The notes under the pieces: generated by a model | Database searches by the model: none | The model's input: the letters and a program-made list of their open reading frames with translations, nothing else | What the model was told of the DNA's origin: nothing | DNA from: Macropodus opercularis | Taxonomy: Eukaryota; Chordata; Actinopteri; Anabantiformes; Osphronemidae | Direction: 5' to 3' | Assembly: GCA_030770545.1 (NCBI GenBank) | Contig: CM061092.1 | Location: forward strand, 19,531,501-19,595,500 | Length of the DNA: 64,000 bases | Shown: positions 62,970-64,000 of the stretch, piece by piece | Numbering within the stretch: position 1 is the stretch's first letter | Layout of the letters: each line of letters starts with the position of its first letter | Made by a program: the position numbers and the translations under genes

Positions 62970-63540
62970 GTGCAACTCAACCAGCACAAAATGCAGCGAA
63001 TGCAGCCGTGGAGATCCTTGTCTGAGCCCTGCCCTCCAGAGCAGAAGACTCGCCCAACAGTACATCTGCACGGACGACCAAGAGAGGCCGCACAGCGCCA
63101 GAATGACACGCATGCCTCAGCTACACATCATCTCATCACCTTTGACAAAGCATGGGCCGTGGGTCTACTCAGTGCTTCATAAAACTTCGATTTCGCCACC
63201 ACTAGCCTTCCCTCTGCCTCCAGTATTTATCCTCCAGCTCTTTCTCCTGCTGCCGTCACTGAGGTCTTCCTCACTATGTGTCTGTCATGCATGTGGTCTG
63301 ATGGTCTGGTATGTTGTCAGCATCGTGTACCTTAAATAGTTTAGTGTTGTGTTAGCCAAGTCCAGTCGTTTCTATCTCTGGTAGCCAGTAGCGCCTTGAG
63401 ATTTTGTAGATGTATGATGATAATGTATTTATAAATGTATTTAGTATTAATTAGTATCTTAATATCCACTTAATATAAGTACAGTATGGAAACAATTTCC
63501 TGTGTATTGTAGATTGTACCCGTACAATAAAACTTTAAAG
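62970..63540 (+). other. Possible terminal exon of an unidentified plus-strand gene
   Basis: A good acceptor (TTTTGTTTTAG) precedes 62,970. Two readings are possible: a 70-codon frame ending near 63,182, or a short one ending ...QNAANAAVEILV with TGA at 63,023-63,025. AATAAA near 63,526, after an AT-rich stretch, would fit a 3' UTR. I recognise neither peptide and find no linked upstream exon; weak evidence. Confidence 0.2.
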
Positions 63541-63819
63541 TCTTTATTTCATGCTGGAGATGGTGCAAGTATTGGACAACCATACGTCCACAGAAATGTG
63601 ACTTGGGTAAGGAAACGCATTTTACATGGGACGAGGATATTTATTTCACAAAGAAGCTTTTACCACTTTTTACCATGACTATATGCAACCAACAATTACA
63701 AATATAAATATAAGACCAACGTTCCACACTCAGGAATGACTAATAAACACAGGACAGGAACAAACACCAGGCTGGAGGAGCAGACTGTACCTTGGGTTCA
63801 GGAGGAACAGGCAGGTATC

Positions 63820-63935
63820 AGGACATTCAGATGGTGCAGGGTCGCTGACCTCCCAGCTTCCAGTTCAGGTTCTAGCAGCAGACGCCCTCTCTGCTTTAAC
63901 ACTAGGCTGAAACCTTCCTTTCTGCAAAGCACAGA
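63820..63935 (+). mobile_element. L2-like LINE ORF2 C-terminal fragment
   Basis: The plus strand reads PASSSGSSSRRPLCFNTRLKPS, near-identical to the degenerate minus-strand C-terminal block at about 58,060-58,130, so this is another copy in the opposite orientation. Confidence 0.7.
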
Positions 63936-64000
63936 AAACTACTCTAGTCAGTGCAGGCGGCAAAATATCTGAATGTATAAGAAAACAAACGAATGGCTTC

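Noticed and set aside
34000..64000. A hidden new multi-gene system in the gene-poor half
   Set aside because: Recognisable content is decayed transposons and satellites; no set of linked novel frames was found.

Overview
The window is vertebrate genomic DNA, almost certainly from a ray-finned fish. The evidence is multi-exon genes with GT-AG introns, proteins close to their human orthologues but with fish-type differences, and a repeat set typical of teleosts (L2- and Rex1-like LINEs, Tc1/mariner, hAT and piggyBac remnants, a 5S-derived SINE, long GT/CA microsatellites). No operons, CRISPR arrays or prokaryotic features are present.

Left third (1-17,141): three genes lie head to tail on the minus strand. 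lonp1 (mitochondrial Lon protease) is cut by the left edge and reads to its start at 5,643. rsph4a/rsph6a (axonemal radial-spoke head protein) has seven exons between 7,319 and 12,724. dohh (deoxyhypusine hydroxylase, eIF5A maturation) has five exons between 13,997 and 17,141. In all three, the inferred exon phases close into a continuous reading frame.

Middle (18,476-33,607): cherp lies on the plus strand, divergent from dohh across a 1.3-kb gap holding a roughly 50-unit GT repeat. I reconstruct 20 coding exons totalling 926 codons, with SURP, CID, Pro-rich, SR-rich and G-patch regions. Two consecutive introns (28,370-28,860 and 29,057-29,151) are best explained by GC-AG splicing. Its introns hold a Gypsy integrase fragment, a complete but dead Tc1/mariner copy, a tRNA-derived SINE, an hAT-like MITE and a piggyBac-type MITE.

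Right half (34,200-64,000): no gene could be identified. It contains degenerate LINEs (L2-like at 43.9-46.0 and 57.5-58.3 kb plus fragments, Rex1-like at 36.5 and 56-57 kb, an RTE-like piece at 38.9-39.2 kb), a 5S-rRNA-derived SINE at 37.9-38.1 kb, a Tc1-like remnant at 47.8-48.3 kb, an hAT element with a perfect 8-bp target duplication at 59.8-60.6 kb, and several satellites. Two weak exon-like stretches (40.2 kb and 63.0 kb, the latter ahead of an AATAAA) are flagged but not identified.

The genes do not form one pathway: mitochondrial proteolysis, cilium motility, hypusination and pre-mRNA splicing are neighbours only by position. I found no convincing new biological system. The most checkable observations are the paired GC-AG introns, the 39-nt microexon, the 5S-derived SINE, the MITEs with intact termini, and a gene order that differs from the human arrangement as I remember it.
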